From assembly GCA_902587025.1 (NCBI GenBank), contig CACIJJ010000005.1, forward strand, positions 1 through 64,000: a DNA stretch of 64,000 nucleotides. The letters run 5' to 3'. The notes below the pieces were generated by a model that worked only from the letters and a program-made list of their open reading frames with translations, searched no databases and was not told the origin of the DNA. The position numbers were made by a program, and so were the translations under genes. This document shows, piece after piece, positions 34,309 to 43,091 of the stretch. The DNA is from an uncultured Candidatus Actinomarina sp. (lineage in GTDB: Bacteria > Actinomycetota > Acidimicrobiia > Actinomarinales > Actinomarinaceae). Each line of letters opens with the position of its first letter. Positions within the stretch are counted from its first letter, which is position 1.

Positions 34309-34929
34309 ATGGGAAACAATAGACAAGTAATTTTAAAAATATTTAGATTGGATAAAAATATTTACAATGAACTTGCGTCAGAGGTTAGCAATTTCCAAAT
34401 TGCTATTGCAATCTACATTTCTGGCTTCTTGTTTAGTGGTCTTGCTGCCTTAAACTTTTTAAGAAACTCACTTGTTTATCTTGAGGAAAATCTTGGATTA
34501 ATTGTTGGAACCCTTCCGGTACAAACAGTCAATGAATTAAATAATTTAATAAGAGAGTTTGAGAATGTATTCAATTCTCAACAATTATTTGGATTACTCA
34601 CAAGTTATTTAATTTCTAGCTTTGTATCAGGGTTTGTTGGTGTAGGCCTTGTTTATTTATTGTTGACACGTTTTTTTAGAAAAGAGACAGATTTTAGGCA
34701 AGTAGGAATAATTTATGGATTTTCAAATATTCCAGTTTTTTTAAATGGAGTAATCTTCTTTACAAGTTCAATCCCTCTTCAAATATTTTTAATTATTGGA
34801 ACTGCTATTTTTGCACTGGTTTGTTTAGGGTCAGGTTTAAAACAGGTATATCTTCTAAGAAACATTGAAGCTTTTTTATTAGTAGTTGTTTCTGGCTTCG
34901 GTAGCTCACTTTTTTCACAAGTAATATAA
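34309..34929 (+). CDS. Yip1-like membrane protein, unknown function
   Basis: A 206-residue protein with about five hydrophobic segments. The spacing of helices and the RKETDFRQVGIIYGFSNIPVF region resemble the Yip1/YIP domain family; the match is by general pattern, not a firm signature. The stop and the next gene's ATG are adjacent (34929/34930), so it is cotranscribed with the MocA-like gene. No clear -10 layout or Shine-Dalgarno sequence at its start. Confidence 0.6.
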   Translation: MGNNRQVILKIFRLDKNIYNELASEVSNFQIAIAIYISGFLFSGLAALNFLRNSLVYLEENLGLIVGTLPVQTVNELNNLIREFENVFNSQQLFGLLTSYLISSFVSGFVGVGLVYLLLTRFFRKETDFRQVGIIYGFSNIPVFLNGVIFFTSSIPLQIFLIIGTAIFALVCLGSGLKQVYLLRNIEAFLLVVVSGFGSSLFSQVI

Positions 34930-35523
34930 ATGAAAGCAGCAATTATTTTAGCCGCCGGAGAATCGTCTAGGATGGGATTCCCAAAACAATTGGCTGAATA
35001 TAAAGGTAAAACAATTTTGGAAACTGTTGTAGAAACCGTTTCGAATAGTATTGAAAATTCAATTGTTGTATTAGGGCATGAAAACGAAACTCTTACTGAA
35101 AAGATTGATTTTAAAAACAGCACAATTCTAATCAATGAAAGTTGGGAGGAAGGAATTATTTCATCTATTAGAACCGGTTTATTCTATTTGAGCTCGGATA
35201 AAAATATCGATGGAGTATTGATATTCATGGGAGATCAACCAGCAATTAATTCAGAAGTAATTGAAAAATTACTATTAACAAAGAATGATGATGATGAGGT
35301 TGTAGTCCCTCAATACCGATACGAAACAGGATACCCAATCTTGATACCTAGATATTTCTGGAATAAACTTGAACTCATTACTCAAGATGATATTGATGGT
35401 GATGATTCAGTATTTAAAAATTTTGATTTGATTGACTTCTTTGAATCATCTGAATCAAAAATGAAAATTCTAAATTTTAATTTTCTTAAACCTACAGATT
35501 TTGACAAACAGTCTGATTTTTAA
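34930..35523 (+). CDS. MocA-like nucleotidyltransferase
   Basis: A 197-residue NTP-transferase-3 protein. LAAGESSRMGFPKQL is the nucleotide-binding signature, MGDQPAI is the metal/product loop, and YETGYPILIPR parallels the GxPxxx of MobA/MocA. Relatives attach CMP to the molybdopterin cofactor for xanthine-dehydrogenase-type enzymes; the substrate here is not certain, since no molybdoenzyme gene is in the window. It lies right after the Yip1-like gene. Confidence 0.78.
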   Translation: MKAAIILAAGESSRMGFPKQLAEYKGKTILETVVETVSNSIENSIVVLGHENETLTEKIDFKNSTILINESWEEGIISSIRTGLFYLSSDKNIDGVLIFMGDQPAINSEVIEKLLLTKNDDDEVVVPQYRYETGYPILIPRYFWNKLELITQDDIDGDDSVFKNFDLIDFFESSESKMKILNFNFLKPTDFDKQSDF

Positions 35524-35527
35524 GAGT

Positions 35528-35550
35528 GGGAAAATCTCCCTAAAAATTTT
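35528..35550 (+). terminator. Weak terminator-like hairpin after the MocA-like gene
   Basis: GGGA and TCCC pair around a 5-nt loop, followed by TAAAAATTTT. The stem is only 4 bp, so this is a weak candidate. Confidence 0.3.
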
Positions 35551-35573
35551 CTTAGTTTTTAAAAAAAATTTTG

Positions 35574-35579
35574 TAAACT
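35574..35579 (+). promoter_or_regulatory. -10-like TAAACT for the DUF4332 gene
   Basis: TAAACT lies 6 nt before ATG 35586. Confidence 0.4.
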
Positions 35580-35585
35580 TTTAAC

Positions 35586-35990
35586 ATGAATTCAATTGAC
35601 TCAATAAATGGAATGACGCATACAGAAGCTACAAAATTAAGAAGAGCTAGAGTCAGAACTACAGTAACGTTTCTCCAAATCGCATCAACTCGATCTGGAA
35701 GAGCCTTACTTACAAAAGAGACTGGAATAACATCTCCAAAACTTTTGCATTGGGCCAAACGCGCCGAACTGATGAAAATTAAGAACCTTGGTAGAGATTA
35801 TGCAGATCTCTTAGAAGCTGTTGGTGTTGAAAGTGTAGCTGATCTTAAAAGAAGAAACCCTGAAAGCCTTCATGAGATGATGCATAATGCAAATCAGGCA
35901 AAAAAAATTGTTGATAGAATGCCTTCACTTAAAAGAGTAACTAATTGGATTGATGATTCAAAAGATATTGTCATAACGGTATCTTCTTAG
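35586..35990 (+). CDS. DUF4332 helix-hairpin-helix protein
   Basis: A 134-residue basic protein. The segment KNLGRDYADLLEAVGVESVADLKRRNP is the helix-hairpin-helix-like DUF4332 core, preceded by LLTKETGITSPKLLHWAKRAEL, a second HhH-like unit. Such units bind DNA or act as protein contacts; no enzyme motif is visible. It has its own leaderless layout and stands 25 nt before nadE. Confidence 0.8.
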   Translation: MNSIDSINGMTHTEATKLRRARVRTTVTFLQIASTRSGRALLTKETGITSPKLLHWAKRAELMKIKNLGRDYADLLEAVGVESVADLKRRNPESLHEMMHNANQAKKIVDRMPSLKRVTNWIDDSKDIVITVSS

Positions 35991-36003
35991 TTAATCATTT
36001 AAT

Positions 36004-36009
36004 TATCAT
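36004..36009 (+). promoter_or_regulatory. -10-like TATCAT for nadE
   Basis: TATCAT lies 6 nt before GTG 36016, which helps to choose this GTG as start. Confidence 0.45.
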
Positions 36010-36015
36010 TATTGT

Positions 36016-37722
36016 GTGAATACAAAAACACTAAGAATATCTTGTGCACAATTATCTTTTCCTGTTGGTGCGATTCAAGAAAATAAAGATAAAATAATCA
36101 ACACATTAAAAGAGGCTGAAAAAGTACATTCTGATATTGTCTTATTTCCAGAACTTGCACTAACAGGCTATCCTCCTGAAGATTTGCTACTAAGAGAAAG
36201 TTTTGTCGGAAAAAATTTTGCGGTTATGGAAGAGATTGCAGAGTTTTCTGGAAAAACAAGTGGTGTAATCGGGTTTGTTGATCGTAGCTTAAAGAAACAA
36301 AAAAATGATAATGTTGACAGAGATATAGCCAATGCAGCTGCGATTGTTCAAAATGGTGATGTAAAAGGAATTTATCATAAATGTTTCCTACCTAATTATT
36401 CCGTCTTTGATGAAGCAAGATATTTTGACAAAGGTACAAATCCTTCAACTCTTTTTTGGTACGAAGATATTGCTGTAGGGATAAATATATGTGAAGATAT
36501 TTGGATCGAAGATGGTCCAGCCGAAGAACAAATAAAAAAAGGAGCTTCAATCATATTAAATATAAATGCATCCCCATTTGATTTAAACAAAATTAACCAA
36601 AGGAAAGACAAAGTAAAGAATAAAGCAAAAAAACTAGGTGTACCAATTGTTTATCTAAATATGGTTGGTGGCCAAGATGAACTTGTTTTTGATGGTGGTT
36701 CATTTGTGGTTGATAAAAATGGAGAAATTATATACATGGCTCCACAATTTGAAGAAGACTTTTTTACTTTAGACGTTGAACTCGATGTAAAAGATATTAT
36801 TTCAGAGTCAAATTTATATTTGAATGATAAGAATGTTGAGTTAGAACCATTAGTTAGTACAAAAGAGCTTGATAAAATCGAGTCAATGTATGCTGCTTTG
36901 AAATTAGGTCTATCTGACTATGTAACAAAAAACAAATTCAACAAAGTACTTGTTGGACTATCTGGTGGAATTGATTCAGCTTTAACGGCAACTATAGCTT
37001 GTGATGCGTTAACTCCAGAACGTGTCATAGGTGTTGCAATGCCATCAAAATACAATCCAAAATCATCCTTAGATGATGCAAAACAACTTGCTAAAAACTT
37101 AGGTATAAACATTAAAGAAATCACTATTGAGGATACTGTTGAAAATATAAGAACATTAGTTTCTGCAAATATTGAAGAACAATTGAAAAGTGTCGTAGAT
37201 GAAAATATTCAGTCGAGGGTTAGGGGCAACCTCCTTATGGCACTATCAAATCAGTTAAATGCTATGGTTGTCTCTACAGGCAACAAATCAGAAATGGCCG
37301 TAGGCTATGCTACTTTGTATGGAGACCTAGTTGGTGGATTTGCGCTCCTTAAAGATGTTTACAAAGCAGATGTATATAATCTGGCAAAATATAGAAATTC
37401 AATATCGGAGGTTATTCCACAAAACACGATAGACAAAGAACCAAGTGCAGAGCTTAGCGAAAATCAGTTTGATTCAGACTCTCTTCCTGATTACGACACT
37501 TTAGATAAAATAATAAAACTTTATATTGAAGAAGATTTTTCCTCTGAGAAAATTATAAATTCTGGAATTGATAAGAATGTTGTATACGATGTGCTCGAAA
37601 AAATTGACAGAAATGAATATAAGAGAAATCAAGTCGCTCCTGGTGTAAAATTGACAAACAGAGCTTTTGGGAAAGATAGAAGAATGCCAATTACAAATAC
37701 ATATAAAAGGGAAAGAAATTAA
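36016..37722 (+). CDS. nadE: Glutamine-dependent NAD+ synthetase
   Basis: A 568-residue two-domain enzyme that amidates nicotinic acid adenine dinucleotide to NAD+. The N-terminal nitrilase-type glutaminase has Glu in FPELALTGYPPEDLLL, Lys in YHKCFLPNYSVFDE and the nucleophile in GINICEDIW. The C-terminal synthetase has the PP-loop GLSGGIDSALTATIA and STGNKSEMAVGYATLYGD. The start is GTG. The next gene begins on the base after its stop. Confidence 0.96.
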   Translation: MNTKTLRISCAQLSFPVGAIQENKDKIINTLKEAEKVHSDIVLFPELALTGYPPEDLLLRESFVGKNFAVMEEIAEFSGKTSGVIGFVDRSLKKQKNDNVDRDIANAAAIVQNGDVKGIYHKCFLPNYSVFDEARYFDKGTNPSTLFWYEDIAVGINICEDIWIEDGPAEEQIKKGASIILNINASPFDLNKINQRKDKVKNKAKKLGVPIVYLNMVGGQDELVFDGGSFVVDKNGEIIYMAPQFEEDFFTLDVELDVKDIISESNLYLNDKNVELEPLVSTKELDKIESMYAALKLGLSDYVTKNKFNKVLVGLSGGIDSALTATIACDALTPERVIGVAMPSKYNPKSSLDDAKQLAKNLGINIKEITIEDTVENIRTLVSANIEEQLKSVVDENIQSRVRGNLLMALSNQLNAMVVSTGNKSEMAVGYATLYGDLVGGFALLKDVYKADVYNLAKYRNSISEVIPQNTIDKEPSAELSENQFDSDSLPDYDTLDKIIKLYIEEDFSSEKIINSGIDKNVVYDVLEKIDRNEYKRNQVAPGVKLTNRAFGKDRRMPITNTYKRERN

Positions 37723-38550
37723 ATGTATCTTATTAATGGGGTTGAGGTATCAAAAGAAGAATTTAATATACCTGTAGAAAACCTAGCTATTTGGAGAGGT
37801 GATGGAATTTTTGAAGCAATAGCCATACATAAAGGCTATTTATTTGGAATCGACAAGCACATGGAAAGATTCGCCCATTCTGCAGAAAAAATGTTTTTCA
37901 ACAATATTAATTTTCAAGAAATAAAAGACAATCTTATTTCAATTGCTTCAAATTATGATGATGGCTACATGAGGGTAATTATTGGAAGAGGCTCGGATAA
38001 AGATAAAAGTGATGTCTATATTTTTTATCAAGAACTTATAAACTTCCCCGAGAGCTTCACATTGCAATCTCATTTAGCGCACTGGCATGCTGGAGGTGAT
38101 TTTGATTTAAATGAAGTAAAAAATATTGGTTCAAAATCAATTTCCTACGCAATGAATCTTAATCAGACAAGATTAGCTGAAAAAAACGGGTACACAGATT
38201 CATTGTTATTGAACAAAGATGGAATAGTACTAGAGGGTCCAACATTTTGTGTAAGTTGGATAATTGATAACAAAATTTATGTACCTGATTTAGAACTTGG
38301 GATATTGGATTCCATTACTCGCCGATCTCTCATCGACATAGCAAACGAGACAGATTTAGATTTAGAAATTTCCAGAATTCATATTAATGATATTTATAAT
38401 GTCGATACAGTTTTTGCCCTATCAACAGCTAAACATGCAATTTTTGTAAGTAAAATTGATGACCAAGTTTATACTCAATCGCCTCTTTTAGAGAGAATCC
38501 GACATTCATTTACTGAATTTATAGAAAAAGAAAGACAATTAAACAAGTAA
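37723..38550 (+). CDS. Class IV PLP aminotransferase (branched-chain/ADC lyase type)
   Basis: A 275-residue fold-type IV PLP protein. FNIPVENLAIWRGDGIFEAI is the N-terminal block, KSISYAMNLNQTRLAEKNG contains the likely PLP lysine, and LEGPTFCVSWI with LGILDSITRRSLIDIA are phosphate-binding blocks. It may be a branched-chain aminotransferase or a 4-amino-4-deoxychorismate lyase; the pattern alone does not decide. It is the second gene of a unit running nadE-aminotransferase-selD-hydrolase-glycosyltransferase. Confidence 0.85.
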   Translation: MYLINGVEVSKEEFNIPVENLAIWRGDGIFEAIAIHKGYLFGIDKHMERFAHSAEKMFFNNINFQEIKDNLISIASNYDDGYMRVIIGRGSDKDKSDVYIFYQELINFPESFTLQSHLAHWHAGGDFDLNEVKNIGSKSISYAMNLNQTRLAEKNGYTDSLLLNKDGIVLEGPTFCVSWIIDNKIYVPDLELGILDSITRRSLIDIANETDLDLEISRIHINDIYNVDTVFALSTAKHAIFVSKIDDQVYTQSPLLERIRHSFTEFIEKERQLNK

Positions 38551-38565
38551 TCAAAGGAGGTTCAA

Positions 38566-39588
38566 TTGAGATTAACTGAATACTCTCATGGCGCTGGTTG
38601 AGCTTGTAAACTCTCACCTGGTGAGCTTGCTCAAGTTTTGACGCAATTTAAAAATCATAAAGCTACTGAATCTCCAAATTTATTAGTTGGACTAAATAAT
38701 CCTGATGATGGAGGAGTTATTCAAGTTGGTGATCAAAAAATAATTCAAACTGTTGATTTTTTTACACCCATTCTTGATAATCCTTACGACTGGGGAAGAG
38801 TAGCAGCCGCAAATGCGCTATCAGATGTATATGCAATGGGAGGAGAACCTATTTCAGCTTTGCAGTTAGTTTGTTGGCCTCGAAGTGAATTAAGTTTTGA
38901 TATATTGTCTGAGGTGATTAAAGGTGGTCTTGACACAATGCAAAAAGCAAATTGTACTGTCATTGGAGGTCATAGTATCGATGACAAAGAACCAAAATAT
39001 GGTTTCTCCATCACTGGTGTTATAAAAGATAAGATATTTAAAAATAATGAAATTAAGGATGGAGATAGACTTTTTTTAACAAAACCAATAGGAACTGGGA
39101 TTATTACAACTGCAATTAAAAGAGGAGTTGCTTCTGACGAAAGCGTAAAAATTGTTACTGACATTATGACTGAACTAAATAAAAAATCTTTAAATTTTTC
39201 ACTGGATAATAATGCAAATGCAATTACAGATATAACTGGTTTTGGATTGTTGGGGCATTTGTATGAAATGCTAAATGATTCCAAATTATCAGCAACAATT
39301 AAATTTGATTCTGTTTCTTTGATTGAAAATATTTATGATTATCTGGATAAAGAAATATTTCCTTCTGGAAGCTTGAGAAATTATGAATACCTATCAGACA
39401 AACTTATTTCTGATCTGGATGAGCAATCTTTAAAAATACTATGTGATGCACAAACTAATGGTGGCTTTCTCATTTCAATACCTAAGAACCAAAATATTAA
39501 ACTTCAAAAAGATATGGAGCTCAACAAAAATATTTGGGAAATAGGTGAAATTAATTCTAAATATAATGAAAAGATAAATATTATTTAA
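38566..39588 (+). CDS. selD: Selenide, water dikinase with selenocysteine at codon 12
   Basis: Makes selenophosphate from selenide and ATP, the donor for selenocysteine synthesis. Translation from TTG 38566, with AAAGGAGG 5 nt upstream, gives LRLTEYSHGAG-U-ACKLSPGELAQVL. This is the SelD catalytic loop with Sec at the position of Cys17 in the E. coli enzyme, followed by Cys14 and catalytic Lys15. Later blocks GGVIQVGDQKIIQTVDFFTP, VYAMGGEPISALQL, NCTVIGGHS and ITDITGFGLLGHL are typical. The length is 340 residues, near normal. A gene caller that stops at the UGA would start at 38638 and lose the active site. A strong hairpin follows the UGA. Confidence 0.94.
38598..38634 (+). promoter_or_regulatory. 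Bacterial SECIS hairpin of selD
   Basis: TTGAGC (38598-38603, containing the UGA) pairs perfectly with GCTCAA (38629-38634), and an inner CTCAC (38613-38617) pairs with GTGAG (38621-38625) over a CTG loop. The apical loop is 17-19 nt after the UGA, within the usual bacterial SECIS distance. The outer stem holds the UGA itself. Confidence 0.8.
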
Positions 39589-39591
39589 AAG

Positions 39592-40512
39592 ATGATAAAA
39601 ACAATTGCTAAAGTTTTCGCTTTCACTTCCATATTCAAGAATTTGGTTTTGACTCAAAAAAGTAAAACAGAGGGAATAACCCAATTACATCCTATAAAGA
39701 TTCCTGGAAGAACTGTCTTTGTGAGAGAAAAAGAATATTTTATTAGAGAAAACATTGTTGAGGGCACAATACCAATTGTTTTTCTGCATAGTTGGGGTAC
39801 TGACTCACTTGGGAGTTGGTTTAATGTTCTTCCTAAAATTAAAAATGTTAGTTCATTTATAACTATTGATTTTAAAAATCATGGAAGATCGGATGCCAGT
39901 TGGGAAAGATGGAGTGTTGATGAGAATGCAGACATAGTAATAAGCATTCTAGATGAATTAAATGTATCAGAATACCATTTAGTAGGTTGGTCAATGGGAA
40001 GTGCAGTTGCACTAACAATATCCAAAAAAATTCCGGAAAGAATAAATAAAATGGTTTTGGTTACACCATTTAGTTGGATCGAGGGAGAGAGGTATAAAGA
40101 TAACTTTCTTTTCAAATTACTTGTTGGTGGTGTAAGGATTAGAGAAAGACTTTTTCCCAACAAAAATCCACAATCTAAATATTCTTTTCTTAAAAAATCT
40201 AGTGCTCTAAAAAATGAGTTTACTGATTGGGCGTGGAACAATCTTCATCGTTCTAAAGATGATTTTATCTATGGAGATGGTGGAAGACACGTAGTAGCTT
40301 TTGATTCAAGAGACTGGCTAGGTGATATTGAAACTGAAACCTTGGCGCTAATTGGTGGTAAAGACAGTCTTGTACCTCAAAAAGCATCGCAAGAAGTGAC
40401 TACAAAAATGCAAAATATTACACCAATAACATTTACTAATGCACTTCATGGAATACCATGGACACATGATGAAGAACTTGTTGAAGAACTCACTAAATTT
40501 TTAAATTTATGA
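39592..40512 (+). CDS. Alpha/beta hydrolase
   Basis: A 306-residue alpha/beta hydrolase. The oxyanion region is FLHSWGTDSLGSW, the nucleophile elbow is GWSMGSA, and the catalytic His is in ALHGIPWTHDEEL; DFKNHGRSD is a typical conserved turn. About 55 N-terminal residues precede the fold. An esterase, lipase or C-C hydrolase role cannot be separated. It sits 3 nt after selD and overlaps the glycosyltransferase by 4 nt. Confidence 0.85.
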   Translation: MIKTIAKVFAFTSIFKNLVLTQKSKTEGITQLHPIKIPGRTVFVREKEYFIRENIVEGTIPIVFLHSWGTDSLGSWFNVLPKIKNVSSFITIDFKNHGRSDASWERWSVDENADIVISILDELNVSEYHLVGWSMGSAVALTISKKIPERINKMVLVTPFSWIEGERYKDNFLFKLLVGGVRIRERLFPNKNPQSKYSFLKKSSALKNEFTDWAWNNLHRSKDDFIYGDGGRHVVAFDSRDWLGDIETETLALIGGKDSLVPQKASQEVTTKMQNITPITFTNALHGIPWTHDEELVEELTKFLNL

Positions 40513-41639
40513 AAAATGTTCTATTTATTGCACCCACTACATATCAACTTCCTTTAACTGAAAACTTAAAAAAAAAGTTCATTACATTAAGTGAAGTTTG
40601 TAATGTTTCTGTTCTAGCTTTTGCAAACAGTAAAACTTTTTTAAACGAGACGTATGGAAACTTCTACTTAAATAAGAAAATAAAAAATCGTTTAATAAAT
40701 TATTTTAGAATTATTCAAATTTCAATCTTTACCACCAACAAAATTATTAAAAAGGAAAATATAGATATTGTATGTTTTCAAGATCCAGTATCTTCTTTTT
40801 TTTCAATTCTATTTTTAAAGGTAAGAAGAGCTGAAGTAAAAATAATTGTTGAAACTCATGGTGATTTTATTGAGACCTTGAGTTTAGAGAAAAATTTAGT
40901 TTTACCAAGGTTGTACAAAAAACTATTTTACATAATGGCAAAATACTCTATTGGTAAATCAAATATTATAAGAGCAGTTTCATCTTCGACTGAACAACAA
41001 GTTTTAGATATAGATTCTTCAAAAAGTGTTGTAAGGTTTCCTGCTTGGATTGATTTTAAGGATTTTCAAAATATTGAACCTAAGCCATTTTCTAAAGACA
41101 AATTTAATATTCTATTTATTGGAAGTGTGACAGATAGAAAAAAACCTCATATGATTATTGAGGCAATTCAAAGAATCAATGACAAAAGTTATAACTTATC
41201 AATTGTTGGGCCCGCTCCTAATGAAAAATATTTTAAAGAGCTCAAAGACTTAATAGATAAATCAGACCTTCAAAATCAAGTTTCATTGATAGGGCCTGTT
41301 GATAGGGAAAGTGTTAAAGATTATTATTCAACTTCAAATTTAATGATTCTACCTTCAATATCAGAGGGGCTTGCACGGGTAATATTCGAATCACAAGTAG
41401 CAATGTGTCCAGTACTTGTTACAGATGCTCCAGGAATGAGTGATATTGTTATTGATGGCCAAACAGGATATGTATTTGAAAGTAATAATCTTGATAGCCT
41501 CTCATTAAAGATTGAATATATAAAAAATAATTATGAAGAGGCATCTTTAGTAGCTAAGAATGCAAAGGGATTTATTTTATCTAATTATTCTGAAGATAAT
41601 TTTAAATTTAGCTTCAAAAAACTTTTTGATACGGTTTAA
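40509..41639 (+). CDS. GT4-family glycosyltransferase
   Basis: A 376-residue GT-B fold glycosyltransferase. The C-terminal domain has FIGSVTDRKKPHMIIEAI and the nucleotide-sugar block SISEGLARVIFESQ followed by VLVTDAPGMSDIV (E-x7-E type), typical of GT4. The N-terminal half is lysine- and asparagine-rich with weak conservation. The donor and acceptor sugars are unknown; cell-envelope glycan or glycolipid synthesis is plausible. It overlaps the hydrolase gene by 4 nt. Confidence 0.85.
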   Translation: MKNVLFIAPTTYQLPLTENLKKKFITLSEVCNVSVLAFANSKTFLNETYGNFYLNKKIKNRLINYFRIIQISIFTTNKIIKKENIDIVCFQDPVSSFFSILFLKVRRAEVKIIVETHGDFIETLSLEKNLVLPRLYKKLFYIMAKYSIGKSNIIRAVSSSTEQQVLDIDSSKSVVRFPAWIDFKDFQNIEPKPFSKDKFNILFIGSVTDRKKPHMIIEAIQRINDKSYNLSIVGPAPNEKYFKELKDLIDKSDLQNQVSLIGPVDRESVKDYYSTSNLMILPSISEGLARVIFESQVAMCPVLVTDAPGMSDIVIDGQTGYVFESNNLDSLSLKIEYIKNNYEEASLVAKNAKGFILSNYSEDNFKFSFKKLFDTV

Positions 41640-41676
41640 TTTCAAAACTGTCCACGCAACTTGCTATTCTTGTAAC

Positions 41677-42702
41677 ATGGAAACTTTATTTTTAGGGATA
41701 ATTTCAGCACTATTAATCGCAATTTTATATTTTGTTACAAAAAAAGATAATTCTGAAGAACAAAATAAGGACGAATATTTGATTAAAGGAATTGTTAGTG
41801 AAATTATTGAAAATGAAGAATCTCAAATTTATAAATTATTAAACAAATCAGATGAAACTGTAAAAGAATTTCTTGAAAAAACTGGTGAAATAAAAAGTTC
41901 TATATCAGGAGTAGATCAACAAACTCGAAATTTAATATCAGTATTAAACAATAATCAAAGTAGGGGTCAGTGGGCTGAGTTTCAAGTTGAAGATCTTCTA
42001 GGAATTATGGATTATAAAGAAGGAATCCATTATGAAACTCAAAAAATAATGAAGAGTGGTACAAAACCTGACTTTAGTTTTTACCTTCCAGATGATAAAT
42101 CGATCAATATGGATTCAAAATTCCCGCTTACGATATATATGGAAATTTCAAAACTTAATAGAGATTTAGAAGATGAAACTTTAGATGAAATAGCAAGACG
42201 AGAAATAACAGACTCTATTAAGGCCAAAACTAAAGAATTTTTAGATAAAGCAATTAAAACAAAAATAGATGATACTGCTTCGAGGGAGGGCTACATTGCT
42301 CCTGATGAAGATACCGTAGACTTTGTTTTAATGTATATTCCACTTGAGAATTTATATCACTTTCTTCTTACTTCAGTTATTGGTTCTTCAAAAACGCCAG
42401 TTATTGAATATGCTTTTTCAATGAAAGTTATATTAGTAAGCCCACAAACACTAATGGCCTATCTTGAGACAATAAGACATTCAATGAAATTATTTAGTTT
42501 ACAAACAGATACTAAGAATATTCTTGCTACTCATGAAAAAATAAAAAATGAAATTAGGAAATTTATTGATTCATTTGATGATGTAACAAAGAGATTAGAC
42601 CAAACTGTTCAATCGTTTGAATCTTTAAAGACTACAAGAGTCAATAAACTTGAAAAATCATTTGAAGAACTTGATCAGGTAAATAAACAACTTGAAGATT
42701 AA
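41677..42702 (+). CDS. rmuC: DNA recombination protein RmuC
   Basis: A 341-residue protein from ATG 41677, which gives METLFLGIISALLIAILYF, a single N-terminal membrane anchor. A coiled helix follows, then the RmuC nuclease-like core with NQSRGQWAEFQVEDLL, SGTKPDFSFYLPDDKSINMDSKFPL and FVLMYIPLENLYHFLL. The C-terminus returns to coiled coil. Relatives limit inversions and recombination at replication. A longer reading frame from 41560 lies inside the glycosyltransferase and is not supported by the family N-terminus. Confidence 0.92.
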   Translation: METLFLGIISALLIAILYFVTKKDNSEEQNKDEYLIKGIVSEIIENEESQIYKLLNKSDETVKEFLEKTGEIKSSISGVDQQTRNLISVLNNNQSRGQWAEFQVEDLLGIMDYKEGIHYETQKIMKSGTKPDFSFYLPDDKSINMDSKFPLTIYMEISKLNRDLEDETLDEIARREITDSIKAKTKEFLDKAIKTKIDDTASREGYIAPDEDTVDFVLMYIPLENLYHFLLTSVIGSSKTPVIEYAFSMKVILVSPQTLMAYLETIRHSMKLFSLQTDTKNILATHEKIKNEIRKFIDSFDDVTKRLDQTVQSFESLKTTRVNKLEKSFEELDQVNKQLED

Positions 42703-43091
42703 TAATTAGAAGATAATCTTGTTACAACCATAATGCATTTGTCATCTATATAATTTTTTTTGTTAATTTTTAGGAATTCTGAGATTTCATCACTTTCTGC
42801 ACCTGGTTGGTACCAAAAATTGTCATACCCCTTCTCAACCAAATCTCTTGTAACAACTAATCCTTCATCTGGAGGTATTACAAAATTGATTATCGAGGGG
42901 ATTTCTTCGAGCATTTCTATATTTTTATATGCTTTAAGTCCTTCAATTTGTTTTTCCTTCTTGTTAACCGGATAAACAGTGTATCCCTTTTTTGTTAAAT
43001 CTAATAAAATTTTATTTCCATATTTTCTGGGATCATTTGATGATCCAATCAGAGCAATAGAGTTACTTTTATTCTTTAAAGATTCAATCAA
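42699..43091 (-). CDS. CoA-binding protein (CoA_binding_2, YccU-like)
   Basis: A 130-residue Rossmann-fold protein. ALIGSSNDPRKYGNKILLDLTKKGYTVYPVNKK is the nucleotide/CoA-binding start, and INFVIPPDEGLVV and FWYQPGAESDEI are typical of the CoA_binding_2 family. It probably binds CoA or an acyl-CoA; no catalytic role is established. It begins on the base after the acyl-CoA dehydrogenase stop, so the two are cotranscribed, which supports an acyl-CoA link. The 3' end overlaps rmuC by 4 nt. Confidence 0.88.
   Translation of the reverse strand: MIESLKNKSNSIALIGSSNDPRKYGNKILLDLTKKGYTVYPVNKKEKQIEGLKAYKNIEMLEEIPSIINFVIPPDEGLVVTRDLVEKGYDNFWYQPGAESDEISEFLKINKKNYIDDKCIMVVTRLSSNY

Noticed and set aside
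38638-39588. selD starting at TTG 38638
   Set aside because: This start begins after the catalytic loop and has no ribosome site. Reading from 38566 through the UGA restores the family N-terminus and has AAAGGAGG upstream.
41560-41676. Longer N-terminus for RmuC
   Set aside because: The region is coding for the glycosyltransferase in another frame; ATG 41677 starts the usual single membrane anchor.
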